Shown in pieces: positions 18,683-27,194 of a stretch of DNA of 44,731 bases (positions are counted from its first letter, which is position 1; each line of letters opens with the position of its first letter). Where the stretch lies: the NCBI RefSeq assembly GCF_900163795.1, contig NZ_FWFD01000020.1, forward strand, positions 1 through 44,731. The letters run 5' to 3'. A program made the translations under genes and the position numbers. The notes under the pieces are model-generated. The model did no database searches. It was not told the DNA's origin and saw nothing but the letters and a program-made list of their open reading frames with translations. The stretch comes from Vagococcus fluvialis bH819. Lineage in GTDB: Bacteria > Bacillota > Bacilli > Lactobacillales > Vagococcaceae.

Positions 18683-18721
18683 AAAAGCACAAAAATTAAA
18701 AAAATAATTTTTGTGCTTTTT
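18683..18721. terminator. Bidirectional terminator after the lactonase gene
   Basis: AAAAGCACAAAAATT pairs with AATTTTTGTGCTTTT across an A-rich loop, with T-tracts on both strands. It can serve the plus-strand lactonase gene and the minus-strand dehydrogenase gene that ends at 18777. Confidence 0.85.
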
Positions 18722-18776
18722 TATTTTCAGAACTCATTTTTATACCACCATTTATAAAAGAGTCTGATTTTTTTAT

Positions 18777-19715
18777 TTAATTTATTTCATTCTTAATTAC
18801 TTTTTTCTTTTCAATATAAGAACATAAATTTTCCATAAAGATTGGATAAAGACGTTTATAATATTGATCTGAAATTCCCGATGAGTGAGGAGTTATCAAC
18901 ACATTGTCTAATTTCCAAAGAGGACTGTTTTCTGGAAGTGGCTCGATTTCAAATACATCTAAACCAGCGAAGGCTATTTTACCATTTTGACAATAATCAA
19001 TTAAATCTGCCGTCTTAACTGTACTTCCACGACCAACATTAATAAAAATAACACCCTCTTTCATCTCTTCAAAGAGCGTACTAGAGAAAAAATACTGAGT
19101 TTCATCTGTTCCTGGTAATAAACCAATGACAATATCAGCCTCTTTTAATCTTTGTTTGATATTTTCTTGTGTCAAAATATCATCAAAACCTGGAACTTTT
19201 CGACCACTCCGATTCACACCAATAATCTTCGTATGGAATACTTTTAAAATTTCAGCCAAGCGCTCTCCAATATGACCTGTCCCAACAATCATAATTGTTT
19301 TACCAAATAAATCTGTGCCTGTTTTTGGCTTTTTCCATAATGATTTTTCTTGATTAACAGCAGCCTCTTTTAAGTTTCTTGTATGAGCAAATATCATCCC
19401 TAAAATAGATTCACTTAATTGATTTATATGAACCCCACTTGCATTTGTTAATATTATCTGACGTTTTTTTATCGTTTCTAAATCCAAATGATCAACGCCT
19501 GATGATTGTGCTTGAATCCATTTTAAACAGCTGGTTGGAGACATTAGAATCTTCTTGCCGATTGTTTCATCCCAGCCGTACATCACTTCAACCCTATCTA
19601 TCGAGCCCTTAAAATCTTCTAATTTAATAACTTCATATTTTGATGTCTTTGACTTCATGTTTTCTAATTCTTTATCTGTCAATGGAACTGAAACTAGTAT
19701 AACTGCTTTTTCCAC
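18777..19715 (-). CDS. D-isomer-specific 2-hydroxyacid dehydrogenase
   Basis: An NAD(P)H-dependent oxidoreductase of the D-2-hydroxyacid family, 312 residues. The Rossmann loop is VGTGHIGERLAEIL (about 145-158). The catalytic Arg lies in NVGRGS, and the catalytic His in ITPHSSG near residue 280. The substrate is not evident. The start is GTG at 19715, with AGGAGG eight bases upstream. The gene follows the LysR regulator in the same direction after about 60 bases, so it may belong to the same regulatory unit as that regulator and the divergent transporter, but this is only positional. Confidence 0.9.
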   Translation of the reverse strand: MEKAVILVSVPLTDKELENMKSKTSKYEVIKLEDFKGSIDRVEVMYGWDETIGKKILMSPTSCLKWIQAQSSGVDHLDLETIKKRQIILTNASGVHINQLSESILGMIFAHTRNLKEAAVNQEKSLWKKPKTGTDLFGKTIMIVGTGHIGERLAEILKVFHTKIIGVNRSGRKVPGFDDILTQENIKQRLKEADIVIGLLPGTDETQYFFSSTLFEEMKEGVIFINVGRGSTVKTADLIDYCQNGKIAFAGLDVFEIEPLPENSPLWKLDNVLITPHSSGISDQYYKRLYPIFMENLCSYIEKKKVIKNEIN

Positions 19716-19778
19716 TTAAAACGCCTCCTAATTTTTACTCATCTACCATTGTACACAATATCTCGATAATACGCTTAC

Positions 19779-20603
19779 TTACTTACTTTTATTCTCATAA
19801 AACAGTTCAATAGCTTTTGCTACTTGCTCTAGTTCCTCGTCTATCAAATCATTTTGTTTTAGAAAATAAAAATAACGAAAATAACCTGTTCCTAACGTTT
19901 CAAACGCTAATTTTTTAGTCACTGCACGTTTTGAAATTAAACTTTTTCCAATTCCCTCTTCTAGTAATTTAATTATCATTTCATTATTCTTTACATAAAA
20001 GTATTCAGGTTTTATATTTTCCACTAACAAATAATTCTCCATATAATGAAAAACACCAGAAGTTGCTTCTCGACTTAACCATAAATCACTGCTTAAATTC
20101 CCTGCTATGACTAATTCATCTTTTTCAATTTTTGTCCGAGAAACGCCATCAGTTACAATTGGTTTTTCAATGAATCCAAAATCTATTTGATGTTTTTCTA
20201 AACTTTCTAAGACTTCTTCAGAATTTTTCATGTCTAATTCGAAAATAATTTCTGGGAAAAGAGTCATCAATTGTTTAATTAGCTCTGGTAAATAATAAAT
20301 TGAAAATGTATTAGAAGCACTGATTTTACAAAGCTTTTTTTCTTGCTGATTTGTATTCACTAATTTAACAGTTTCCTGCCAATCATCGGTTAAATTAAGT
20401 AAACGTTGATAAAGAATGTCTGCTGACTCAGTAGGTGCCATCTCTTGTTTTCCTTTTCTTCTGAAAAGTGTACACCCTAATTCTTCTTCTAATTGTTTTA
20501 TTTGATTAGAAACAGCTGGTTGCGAGATAAATAAAATTTCGGCTGCTTTTGAAAAATTTCTTGTTTCATACGCTTTTCTGAAAGTAATCAATAATTTAAA
20601 CAT
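19779..20603 (-). CDS. LysR-type transcriptional regulator (YeiE/CysL-like by context)
   Basis: The 274-residue protein has a typical N-terminal winged helix-turn-helix (residues 1-60, with NFSKAAEILFISQPAVSNQIKQLE in several parts) and a periplasmic-binding-like effector domain. It is divergent from the yeiH-type transporter gene across about 115 bases, the arrangement of yeiE-yeiH in enterobacteria, so control of that transporter is the simplest inference. The intergenic region is AT-rich, and I could not assign a single T-N11-A box with confidence. ATG start preceded by AGGTGA. Confidence 0.88.
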   Translation of the reverse strand: MFKLLITFRKAYETRNFSKAAEILFISQPAVSNQIKQLEEELGCTLFRRKGKQEMAPTESADILYQRLLNLTDDWQETVKLVNTNQQEKKLCKISASNTFSIYYLPELIKQLMTLFPEIIFELDMKNSEEVLESLEKHQIDFGFIEKPIVTDGVSRTKIEKDELVIAGNLSSDLWLSREATSGVFHYMENYLLVENIKPEYFYVKNNEMIIKLLEEGIGKSLISKRAVTKKLAFETLGTGYFRYFYFLKQNDLIDEELEQVAKAIELFYENKSK

Positions 20604-20653
20604 TTCATCACCTACTATTATTTTTTGTTATAATTAATATTCTAACTATATAT

Positions 20654-20682
20654 TTCTCAAATGTAAAAAGAAACGTTATACT
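20654..20682 (+). promoter_or_regulatory. Predicted promoter of the YeiH-type transporter gene
   Basis: -35 TTCTCA (20654-20659), 17-base spacer, -10 TATACT (20677-20682). It lies in the divergent region shared with the LysR gene, so it is the likely target of that regulator. Confidence 0.45.
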
Positions 20683-20719
20683 TTTTTTATTAATTAAAAA
20701 GAGAGTGTGACGAATCATT

Positions 20720-21727
20720 ATGGAAAAAACAAAAAAAATAATACCTGGATTAGCTTTATCTTTTATCGTAGCTGGTATTAGTAAGATAATTGCCATTTGG
20801 CTACCAACCATTGGTGCAGCAACTATTGCTATTTTACTGGGAATATTACTAGGAAATACCTTTTTCAAGCAGCCTTTTCTAGGTAAAGGAACAAAACTTG
20901 CTGAAAGTTTGCTACTAGAACTATCTATTGTTCTTCTTGGAACAACAGTAACCTTTCAAACAATCGCTCATATGGGATTTAATGGGATCGGTTTTATCAT
21001 CTTACAAATGACTGGCACCATTTTGGCTGTTTACTGGCTTGGAAAAAAAATGGCTTTTTCAAAAAAAATGAGTTTACTTATGGCAGGTGGAAATGCAGTC
21101 TGTGGCTCTTCTGCTATCGGAGCAATTGCCCCTGAAATCGATGCAACAGATGAGGAAAAGGGACAAATAATTACTCTAGTTAATTTACTTGGAACAGTCT
21201 TAATGCTACTCCTTCCCTTCATTGCAACAAACATTTATTCCGATGTTTTAACAAAAAGTGCTTTAATCGGTGGAACACTTCAATCTGTCGGCCAAGTTGT
21301 TGCTAGTGCTAGTATGGTTAGCCCGGAAGTTGTTGAGTACGCAACACTATTCAAGATTATGCGGATTATTTTTTTGGTTGTTGTGGTTTTTGCCTTTTCT
21401 AAATTCACAGAAAAAGATCGAGTCCTTGCTTCAACTTCTGAGCAAATTGAAACGAAGAAAGAAAAAAAATTACCTTTACCTTGGTATATTATTGGCTTCT
21501 TACTTTTTTGTACGATCAATAGTATTGTGACGTTACCAGAAAGCATTAGTGCTGTTGCTCATCAAGTAAGTGGTTGGTTTGAGATTACTGCCTTAGCTGC
21601 CATTGGGTTAAGACTAGATTTTGCTAAATTTTTCAAAGAAGGTATTCGATTCTTAATTTATGCTTTGCTCGTTGGTGTGATTCAAATTATATTAGCTGTT
21701 ATCTTAATTCAATTATTCCATATTTAA
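20720..21727 (+). CDS. YeiH family putative sulfate exporter (UPF0324 membrane protein)
   Basis: A polytopic membrane protein of 335 residues with about ten hydrophobic segments spread over its length. The family core is [17 protein letters not shown] (about 119-135), plus the [16 protein letters not shown] segment and the C-terminal [19 protein letters not shown]. Transport of sulfate, sulfite or cysteine-related compounds has been proposed for the family, but the substrate is not firmly known. The ribosome site (AGAGAG about 10 bases before ATG) is weak. It ends at a strong bidirectional terminator shared with pncA. Confidence 0.88.
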   Translation: MEKTKKIIPGLALSFIVAGISKIIAIWLPTIGAATIAILLGILLGNTFFKQPFLGKGTKLAESLLLELSIVLLGTTVTFQTIAHMGFNGIGFIILQMTGTILAVYWLGKKMAFSKKMSLLMAGGNAVCGSSAIGAIAPEIDATDEEKGQIITLVNLLGTVLMLLLPFIATNIYSDVLTKSALIGGTLQSVGQVVASASMVSPEVVEYATLFKIMRIIFLVVVVFAFSKFTEKDRVLASTSEQIETKKEKKLPLPWYIIGFLLFCTINSIVTLPESISAVAHQVSGWFEITALAAIGLRLDFAKFFKEGIRFLIYALLVGVIQIILAVILIQLFHI

Positions 21728-21734
21728 CAATAAA

Positions 21735-21780
21735 AAAAAGCGTTTGACATAAGCAAAAAAACTTATGTCAAACGCTTTTT
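21735..21780. terminator. Bidirectional terminator between yeiH-type gene and pncA
   Basis: A 19-bp perfect stem: AAAAAGCGTTTGACATAAG (21735-21753) with CTTATGTCAAACGCTTTTT (21762-21780). The right arm touches the first base of the pncA stop codon. Confidence 0.92.
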
Positions 21781-22325
21781 TATCTAATTTCAGCACCTAG
21801 TGTATTTTTAAAATGTCTTAGAGCCCAGCGATGGCCTTCTTCATCAAAACTTTGGACACAAGATTCGTGAATAACAATATCATAGCCTAGATTATAAGCA
21901 TCAACAGCTGTATGTAAAACACAAATATCAGTACAAACACCTGTTAAATGTAGTTTAGTAATCTTGCGTTCACGTAAACGAATATCTAAATCAGTTCCAC
22001 TAAAAGCAGAGTAATGTCTTTTGTCTAACCAATAAATATTTTTTTGATGCACATTTTGCTCATAAATTTTTGCTAAAGAACCATACAATTGTCTACCTCT
22101 TGTTCCTATCACATTATGCGTTGGAAATAAATTATTCTCTGGATGGTAGGTATCTGTAGGATCATGACCATCAATAGCAAAAACTACAAAGTCTCCCTTT
22201 TCAATAAATTCTTGCGTTATGGCAACTAACTTAGATTCAATTTGTTGTCCGACTTTCCCAGTTGTTAATCGTCCATCATCTGCTACAAAATCATTCGTAT
22301 AATCAATTGATAATAAAGCTTCCAT
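21780..22325 (-). CDS. pncA: Nicotinamidase (isochorismatase family)
   Basis: Hydrolyses nicotinamide to nicotinate for NAD salvage. 181 residues. The Asp-Lys-Cys triad is visible: Asp in LLSIDYTNDF, Lys in WLDKRHYSAF, and the nucleophilic Cys in GVCTDICVLH, where the VCTDICV context is typical of the family. I start at ATG 22325 (MEALLS) with AGGAGG eight bases upstream; the preceding TTG is not needed. It follows mtnN by 15 bases and is the last gene of the nudF-orf62-mtnN-pncA series. Confidence 0.93.
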   Translation of the reverse strand: MEALLSIDYTNDFVADDGRLTTGKVGQQIESKLVAITQEFIEKGDFVVFAIDGHDPTDTYHPENNLFPTHNVIGTRGRQLYGSLAKIYEQNVHQKNIYWLDKRHYSAFSGTDLDIRLRERKITKLHLTGVCTDICVLHTAVDAYNLGYDIVIHESCVQSFDEEGHRWALRHFKNTLGAEIR

Positions 22326-22340
22326 CAACTAATCCTCCTA

Positions 22341-23033
22341 CTAATCTATTTCAGCAATTAAAGCTAATACCATTTTTGCTGATTTTTCTCCGGCTTCAAT
22401 AATAAATTCATCAAAATTCACACTAGCATTTTCGTCACCCACGTCACTCATCGCTCTAATCACAACAAAAGGTTTTTTATACTGGTAGGCAACGTGAGCT
22501 ATAGCAGCGCCTTCCATTTCATTAGCTAAACAATTAGGAAAGTGTTCTTTAATTTCATGAATTTGTTTTTCACTACTTACAAACGTATCTCCTGAAACAA
22601 TCAAGCCCACACGCGTATTTAACATCGCACTACTTGACGCTTCCATTGCAAGTTGAACTAACGTCTTATCTGCTTCATAATATAAAGGCATTTGAGCCAT
22701 TTGTCCGTATTCATAACCGAAAGCTGTTACATCAACATCTGAATAAGCGACCTTGTCAGAAATTACCAAATCTCCAATTGATAACCCTTCACCGATACCA
22801 CCTGCTGAACCTGTATTGATCACAACATCTACATCGTAATGACTAATTAAAAGTGTGGTTGTAACCGCTGCTAATGTTTTTCCAATGCCCGATCTTGTTA
22901 AAACAACTTCATATTTTCCTAACTTTCCAGAATAAAAGCTTGCTCCCGCTTCTTCCCATGTTGTTATCTCTGTTAATTCATTTGCTAAAATCTTAACTTC
23001 TTGTTCCATTGCACCAATAATTCCTATTTTCAA
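22341..23033 (-). CDS. mtnN: 5'-methylthioadenosine/S-adenosylhomocysteine nucleosidase
   Basis: Cleaves adenine from S-adenosylhomocysteine and methylthioadenosine, recycling SAM by-products; the product feeds LuxS and autoinducer-2 synthesis where luxS is present. The start KIGIIGAMEQEV, the NTGSAGGIG loop, SGDTFVS, and the active-site EMEGAAIAHVAY and AMSDVGDENA are all present. I choose TTG at 23033 as start (MKIGIIG) because AAGGAG lies about eight bases upstream; GTG at 23042 overlaps the ribosome site. 230 residues, normal for the family. Confidence 0.95.
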   Translation of the reverse strand: MKIGIIGAMEQEVKILANELTEITTWEEAGASFYSGKLGKYEVVLTRSGIGKTLAAVTTTLLISHYDVDVVINTGSAGGIGEGLSIGDLVISDKVAYSDVDVTAFGYEYGQMAQMPLYYEADKTLVQLAMEASSSAMLNTRVGLIVSGDTFVSSEKQIHEIKEHFPNCLANEMEGAAIAHVAYQYKKPFVVIRAMSDVGDENASVNFDEFIIEAGEKSAKMVLALIAEID

Positions 23034-23054
23034 AAAAGACACTCCTTTAGATTA

Positions 23055-23243
23055 TTAAAGTTTTAATACAGCATATATAGTGATAGCTAATAGAATAGCA
23101 ACAATCACAATCGCCTTATTCAACCACGTATTACGCTTTTTATTTTTATTAATTGCCCTTACTCGACTTCTGGTCAAGATTTGCTCTTCCACTTTTTTCT
23201 TTGGCAAGTCATCTACATTAGACTCTTTATTTTTTCTAAACAT
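23055..23243 (-). CDS. Small single-pass membrane protein of unknown function
   Basis: A 62-residue protein that I do not recognise by name. Residues 1-40 are highly charged and rich in Lys, Arg and Glu (MFRKNKES, PKKKVEEQILTRSRVR). About 41-60 form one hydrophobic helix (KAIVIVAILLAITIYAVL), followed by KL at the very C-terminus, so the protein is probably tail-anchored with its basic part in the cytoplasm. ATG 23243 has AAGGAG six bases upstream, a strong signal that this is translated; the frame is open further upstream, but those codons overlap nudF. It sits 10 bases after nudF and about 20 before mtnN, so it is co-transcribed with them. Confidence 0.75.
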   Translation of the reverse strand: MFRKNKESNVDDLPKKKVEEQILTRSRVRAINKNKKRNTWLNKAIVIVAILLAITIYAVLKL

Positions 23244-23253
23244 ATTAAACTCC

Positions 23254-23802
23254 TTATTTACTTTGCATTTCCCAATATAGGATAGCATATAATGTTTTAG
23301 CATCACAAATTTCACCAGTGATTATTTTTTCTTTTGCTTCATCTAATGTTAACTCCATTAATTCTAAAAATTCATCATCGTCTTGGGGTAATGGATTATC
23401 TACCTTAACTAAGTCTTTAGCCTCATATAAATATAACCATTCATTAGAAAAACCAGGAGATGAAATAAATTTAGCGACTTGTTTCATTTCAGATGCTTGA
23501 TAGCCTGTTTCTTCTTCTAACTCTCTTTTAGCTGTCTCCATAGGGATTGTTTCATTTTTTTCTATTTTACCAGCAGGAATTTCCAAGATACTTTTCTCAA
23601 CTGCTTTGCGGTATTGTTTCACTAATATCATCTTATTCTCTGGTGTAATAGCTATTATTGCTACTGCCCCATTATGAAATACTAGTTCTCTTTTTGATGT
23701 TTCACCGTTTGGTAATAATACGTCATCAAGAACTAGGTCGATTATCTTGCCTTCATATAAAACTTCTCGATTAATTGTTTTTTCTTCAAATTTATCTTTC
23801 AT
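23254..23802 (-). CDS. nudF: ADP-ribose pyrophosphatase (Nudix hydrolase)
   Basis: Hydrolyses ADP-ribose to AMP and ribose 5-phosphate. The Nudix box is complete, from GKIEKNE through REL to EEETGY (about residues 90-112), and is followed by the SPGFSNEW and EDxE-like QDDDEFLEL segments usual for ADP-ribose enzymes. 182 residues from ATG 23802, which has AAGGAG six bases upstream. Longer starts fall between the promoter at 23837-23865 and the ribosome site and are unlikely. First gene of a four-gene cluster with mtnN and pncA, all dealing with nucleoside, NAD or SAM by-products. Confidence 0.92.
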   Translation of the reverse strand: MKDKFEEKTINREVLYEGKIIDLVLDDVLLPNGETSKRELVFHNGAVAIIAITPENKMILVKQYRKAVEKSILEIPAGKIEKNETIPMETAKRELEEETGYQASEMKQVAKFISSPGFSNEWLYLYEAKDLVKVDNPLPQDDDEFLELMELTLDEAKEKIITGEICDAKTLYAILYWEMQSK

Positions 23803-23836
23803 TATTTTCTCCTTGAATATCTTTAATATTAAGCAT

Positions 23837-23865
23837 ATCATACCTTTAAAGGGACTTATTTTCAA
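23837..23865 (-). promoter_or_regulatory. Predicted sigma-A promoter of nudF-orf62-mtnN-pncA
   Basis: On the minus strand -35 TTGAAA (23860-23865), a 17-base spacer, and -10 TATGAT (23837-23842). It gives a leader of about 28 bases before the nudF ATG. Confidence 0.65.
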
Positions 23866-23919
23866 CAAACTTCCTGATTAAAGTTACTTCATTTTAGCTA
23901 ATTATTAAAAAAAAATAAA

Positions 23920-23935
23920 TCAATCTATAGACTGA
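23920..23935 (+). promoter_or_regulatory. Putative LiaR/CesR box upstream of xpaC-telA
   Basis: TCAATCTATAGACTGA is a near-palindrome that matches 15 of 16 positions of the CesR/LiaR box as I recall it (TCAGHCTnnAGDCTGA). The candidate promoter downstream has an extended -10 (TGATAGAAT, with TAGAAT at 23958-23963) but no recognisable -35. The box centre would be about 42 bases before the start of transcription, the position expected for an activator compensating for a poor -35. Confidence 0.55.
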
Positions 23936-23972
23936 TATCTATTTCATCACTCTATGATAGAATGTTTTTAAG

Positions 23973-23988
23973 ATCAAATATGTTTGAT
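23973..23988 (+). promoter_or_regulatory. 16-bp dyad in the xpaC leader
   Basis: ATCAAATATGTTTGAT has perfect 6-bp arms (ATCAAA/TTTGAT) around a four-base centre. It lies between the predicted -10 and the AGGAG of xpaC. It could be an operator or a small mRNA hairpin; no regulator is assigned. Confidence 0.3.
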
Positions 23989-24011
23989 AAAACATTTAGG
24001 AGTGAATGCGT

Positions 24012-24719
24012 ATGAAGACAAAAAGCAAATCATTATGGAAATCTATTCTACTTATCATCGTTTTAATCCCAATAGGTTTAATGGCTAGTGATGGGACTGG
24101 CACCATCAGTTCCCTCATTTCAATAGCACTTTTAGCTGCTTTAATTTGGGCAATTTTCAATCTTTTTAGAAGACTATTTTCAAAAAATAAAAATAATTTT
24201 GACGATAGTATGCCTAATTTATCCCGTGAGAAAGAAGATCACTACGCAAGTCTTGGCATGACTAACAAGGAAATCATCTTTTTTAGAGATACAATGGCCG
24301 ATACAAAGAAACAAATCAAAACGCTTGAGGACAACATGAACCAAGTAGCAAAATTAAAGGCGATCAATTTAAGATATGATACGTTAAAAGCCTGTAAAGC
24401 AATGTTTAAAGAAATCGTTAAAGAACCAAGAAAACTACATTTATCTGACCGGTTCCTTTATAACCATTTACCTAATTTGGTTGAATTAACAAATAAATAT
24501 GTAGAAATAAATAACCACGAATTAAAAAATAAAGATACTTTTGATGCTTTAACTCAAAGTGCAACTGCCATTGAGGAAGTCTCACAATTAATTGTTAAAG
24601 ATTATTCAGATTTTGTTAATGATGATTTAGAAGATTTAGATGTTGAAATTTCAATTGCTAAACAAAATATTGACCGTGAAAAAACGTTTGATTCATATAA
24701 ACAAGAAGAGGAGTTATAA
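24012..24719 (+). CDS. XpaC-like membrane protein (5-bromo-4-chloroindolyl phosphate hydrolysis family)
   Basis: 235 residues: two hydrophobic segments near the N-terminus (about 10-28 and 34-52), a basic linker, then a soluble alpha-helical, probably coiled-coil domain. The family takes its name from Bacillus XpaC; hydrolysis itself is not established. It is regularly paired with TelA, as here with three bases between the genes, and the pair is linked to envelope stress and resistance to tellurite or cell-wall-active compounds in some Firmicutes. I use ATG 24012, nine bases after AGGAG; ATG 24006 is only three bases away from it. Confidence 0.82.
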   Translation: MKTKSKSLWKSILLIIVLIPIGLMASDGTGTISSLISIALLAALIWAIFNLFRRLFSKNKNNFDDSMPNLSREKEDHYASLGMTNKEIIFFRDTMADTKKQIKTLEDNMNQVAKLKAINLRYDTLKACKAMFKEIVKEPRKLHLSDRFLYNHLPNLVELTNKYVEINNHELKNKDTFDALTQSATAIEEVSQLIVKDYSDFVNDDLEDLDVEISIAKQNIDREKTFDSYKQEEEL

Positions 24720-24722
24720 TAA

Positions 24723-25925
24723 ATGACTGACGAACTAAAGCCAACTGACCTAAAAGATGTTTCACCTGTATCTAATACGCTAGACGATTTATTAAGTAAT
24801 CCCTTTGAAGCACCTGATGCTTCAAAATTAGCACCTATCGAAGAAAAATTACAAACAAATATTTCTGCTGCAACAAAAGTTATTGATAAATTACCAGCAG
24901 AGCGTCAAAAACAAGCTAGAGAACTTGCCGCTCAAATTGATGCAACTGATAGCCAAGCTGTTTTAAGTTATGGTGTGGCTGCCCAACAAAAATTGGGTGA
25001 ATTCTCACATACAATGTTAAATCACGTTCAAGCTCAAGATATTGGTCCTATGGGTGATTCTCTAACTGAATTAATGTATCGCCTAAACGAAGCAAGTCCT
25101 AGTGAATTAGAAGCGCGTGATGGTAATATTTTTAAAAAAATGTTTGGAAAAGTGAAACAATCAGTTTATGAAATCACTGCTAAGTACCAAAAAATTGGTG
25201 CTCAAATTGATAAAATTGCTGTGAAATTAGATAAAGAAAAAAATGGCTTACTACAAGATAATTTAATGCTTGAACAACTTTACAATAAAAATAAAGACTA
25301 TTTTGATGCTTTAAATATTTACATTGCCGCTGGTGAAGTAAAAATTGATGATTTAAATCTCGTGACTATTCCAGAAGCGATGAAAAAAGCTGAAAGTACG
25401 GGAGATCAAATGGATGCTCAAATCGTTAATGATTTAAATCAATTTGTTGATCGACTTGAAAAAAGAACATACGATCTAAAACTAGCTCGTCAAATTACCA
25501 TTCAGCAAGCACCACAAATTCGCTTGATTCAAAATACAAATCAAGCACTCGCAGAAAAAATACAAGCATCCATCAACACAGCAATTCCTTTATGGAAAAA
25601 TCAGGTTGCTATCGCCTTGACTTTATTAAGACAAAAAGATGCTGTTACAGCTCAAAGACAAGTCTCTCAAACAACCAATGATCTGTTAACAAAAAATTCA
25701 GAAATGCTTAAAATATCAGCTATTGAAACCGCTGAAGAAAATGAGCGTGGCATTGTTGATATTGAAACATTACAAAAAACACAAAATGATTTAGTAGAAA
25801 CCATCCAAGAAACACTTCGAATTCAAAAAGAAGGTAAAGAAAAACGCCGAAATGCCGAAATCGAATTAAGCGTGATGGAAGAAGACTTAAAAACCAAATT
25901 ACTAGAAATGTCGAATCAAAATTAA
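24723..25925 (+). CDS. TelA-family toxic anion resistance protein
   Basis: 400 residues, soluble and almost entirely helical, matching the TelA/KlaA family: an N-terminal acidic stretch, then repeated long helices. Conserved-looking pieces are [36 protein letters not shown] and [26 protein letters not shown]. Family members are associated with resistance to tellurite, bacteriocins or other envelope stress, but the mechanism is unknown. The AGGAG ribosome site lies in the last codons of xpaC, so the two genes are coupled. It ends before a bidirectional terminator shared with dinB. Confidence 0.88.
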   Translation: MTDELKPTDLKDVSPVSNTLDDLLSNPFEAPDASKLAPIEEKLQTNISAATKVIDKLPAERQKQARELAAQIDATDSQAVLSYGVAAQQKLGEFSHTMLNHVQAQDIGPMGDSLTELMYRLNEASPSELEARDGNIFKKMFGKVKQSVYEITAKYQKIGAQIDKIAVKLDKEKNGLLQDNLMLEQLYNKNKDYFDALNIYIAAGEVKIDDLNLVTIPEAMKKAESTGDQMDAQIVNDLNQFVDRLEKRTYDLKLARQITIQQAPQIRLIQNTNQALAEKIQASINTAIPLWKNQVAIALTLLRQKDAVTAQRQVSQTTNDLLTKNSEMLKISAIETAEENERGIVDIETLQKTQNDLVETIQETLRIQKEGKEKRRNAEIELSVMEEDLKTKLLEMSNQN

Positions 25926-26020
25926 GGTTGTAAAAAAAGGGCTTAGCTTCTAATTAACGCAAGAATAGTTTTTTTAACTTATCTATCAAAAAATTTAATC
26001 TTTTCAATTTCATTAAAATA

Positions 26021-26060
26021 AAAAACGCACAAAAATTTTTTCTTATTTTTGTGCGTTTTT
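26021..26060. terminator. Bidirectional terminator between telA and dinB
   Basis: AAAAACGCACAAAAA (26021-26035) pairs with TTTTTGTGCGTTTTT (26046-26060), with T on both sides. About 95 bases of AT-rich sequence without visible features separate it from the telA stop. Confidence 0.9.
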
Positions 26061-27181
26061 TATATTTTTTTTTCCCACAATGGTAGCTTTATTAACTCAT
26101 ATTCTTTTGACTCTAAATTAGTAACCGTAATCCCTAATAATCGAATCCCTTTATCCAATAAATCAAAACTATCCCATATCTGTTTACTATGGAAAAATAA
26201 CGTTTCTTGGTCATCTAAATAGTCTGGTAAAGTTACTCGACGAGTATATGTTTCAAATTCACTATCTCTAATTTTTAATACAATTGTCTTACCATGGAGC
26301 TGAACACGCTTCAAAGCTTTTTCTACATCGAAAGAAAGACTTCTTAATTGCATAATAACAGCCTCCTCTGTAGCTAAAGACTTACCATACGTATTTTCAC
26401 GTCCAACTGATTTTCGGTCTCGGTGTGGCTCAACTGGCGCATCGTGGATTCCTCTTACCTTACGATACAGAGAATAACCCATTTTTCCAAACAGCCGTAT
26501 CAGTTCCATCTCATCCATTTTATATAAATCGTCACCTGTATAAATACCTAATTCATGCATTTTAGGGACTGTCTTCTTTCCTACACCATGAAAATCTTCA
26601 ATCGGTAATTTCCGTACAAACTCTTCTGCATCATCCGGTAAAATTAAAGTCAATCCTTTAGGTTTATCGAAGTCAGAGGCTATTTTAGCCAAAAATTTAT
26701 TATAGCTCACCCCTGCTGAACAAGTTAAATGAAGTTTCTGCCAAATATCTAATTGAATCATTCTTGCAATTTTTATAGCACTTTTGATATTTTTTTTATT
26801 TGTTGTCACATCGAGGTAAGCTTCATCAAGTGATAACGGTTCAATCATATCGGTATATTCATGAAAAATTTTGTGGATTTCTTTTGAAATTTCTGCATAA
26901 TGATTCCGATTACCTTGAACAAAGTTAGCTTTAGGGCACAACTCATAAGCTTTTTGGGCACTCATTGCTGAGTGAATGCCAAATTTTCTTGCTTCATAGT
27001 TCGCTGTTGTTACGACTCCTTTTCCACCTGTTTCTTTTGGATGTCTAGCTATCACGAGTGGATGCCCAACCAGTTCTGGATGATCTCTCTCCTCCACAGA
27101 AGCAAAAAAAGCATCCATATCAATATGAATTATTTTTCTAGATGTATCTTTCTTTAATGGAAATCTCAATTGATTAGACAT
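26060..27181 (-). CDS. dinB: DNA polymerase IV (Y family)
   Basis: Translesion DNA polymerase of the SOS response. 373 residues. Palm-domain catalytic acidics are in IDMDAFFASVEERD (near the N-terminus) and SLDEAYLDVT (about 100-110). SAGVSYNKFLAKIASD follows. A helix-hairpin-helix thumb (FHGVGKKTVPKM) and a C-terminal little-finger domain complete the protein, but the extreme C-terminus lacks a clear QLxLF-type beta-clamp motif (it ends KLPLWEKKI). Start ATG 27181 has AGGAGG eight bases upstream; GTG 27190 overlaps it. A LexA box and a TATAAT -10 lie just upstream. Confidence 0.95.
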   Translation of the reverse strand: MSNQLRFPLKKDTSRKIIHIDMDAFFASVEERDHPELVGHPLVIARHPKETGGKGVVTTANYEARKFGIHSAMSAQKAYELCPKANFVQGNRNHYAEISKEIHKIFHEYTDMIEPLSLDEAYLDVTTNKKNIKSAIKIARMIQLDIWQKLHLTCSAGVSYNKFLAKIASDFDKPKGLTLILPDDAEEFVRKLPIEDFHGVGKKTVPKMHELGIYTGDDLYKMDEMELIRLFGKMGYSLYRKVRGIHDAPVEPHRDRKSVGRENTYGKSLATEEAVIMQLRSLSFDVEKALKRVQLHGKTIVLKIRDSEFETYTRRVTLPDYLDDQETLFFHSKQIWDSFDLLDKGIRLLGITVTNLESKEYELIKLPLWEKKI

Positions 27182-27194
27182 GCCGCACACCTCC

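Noticed and set aside
21031-21546. Minus-strand open frames inside the YeiH-type gene
   Set aside because: Shadow frames of a clear membrane-protein gene, with no start signals or family features.
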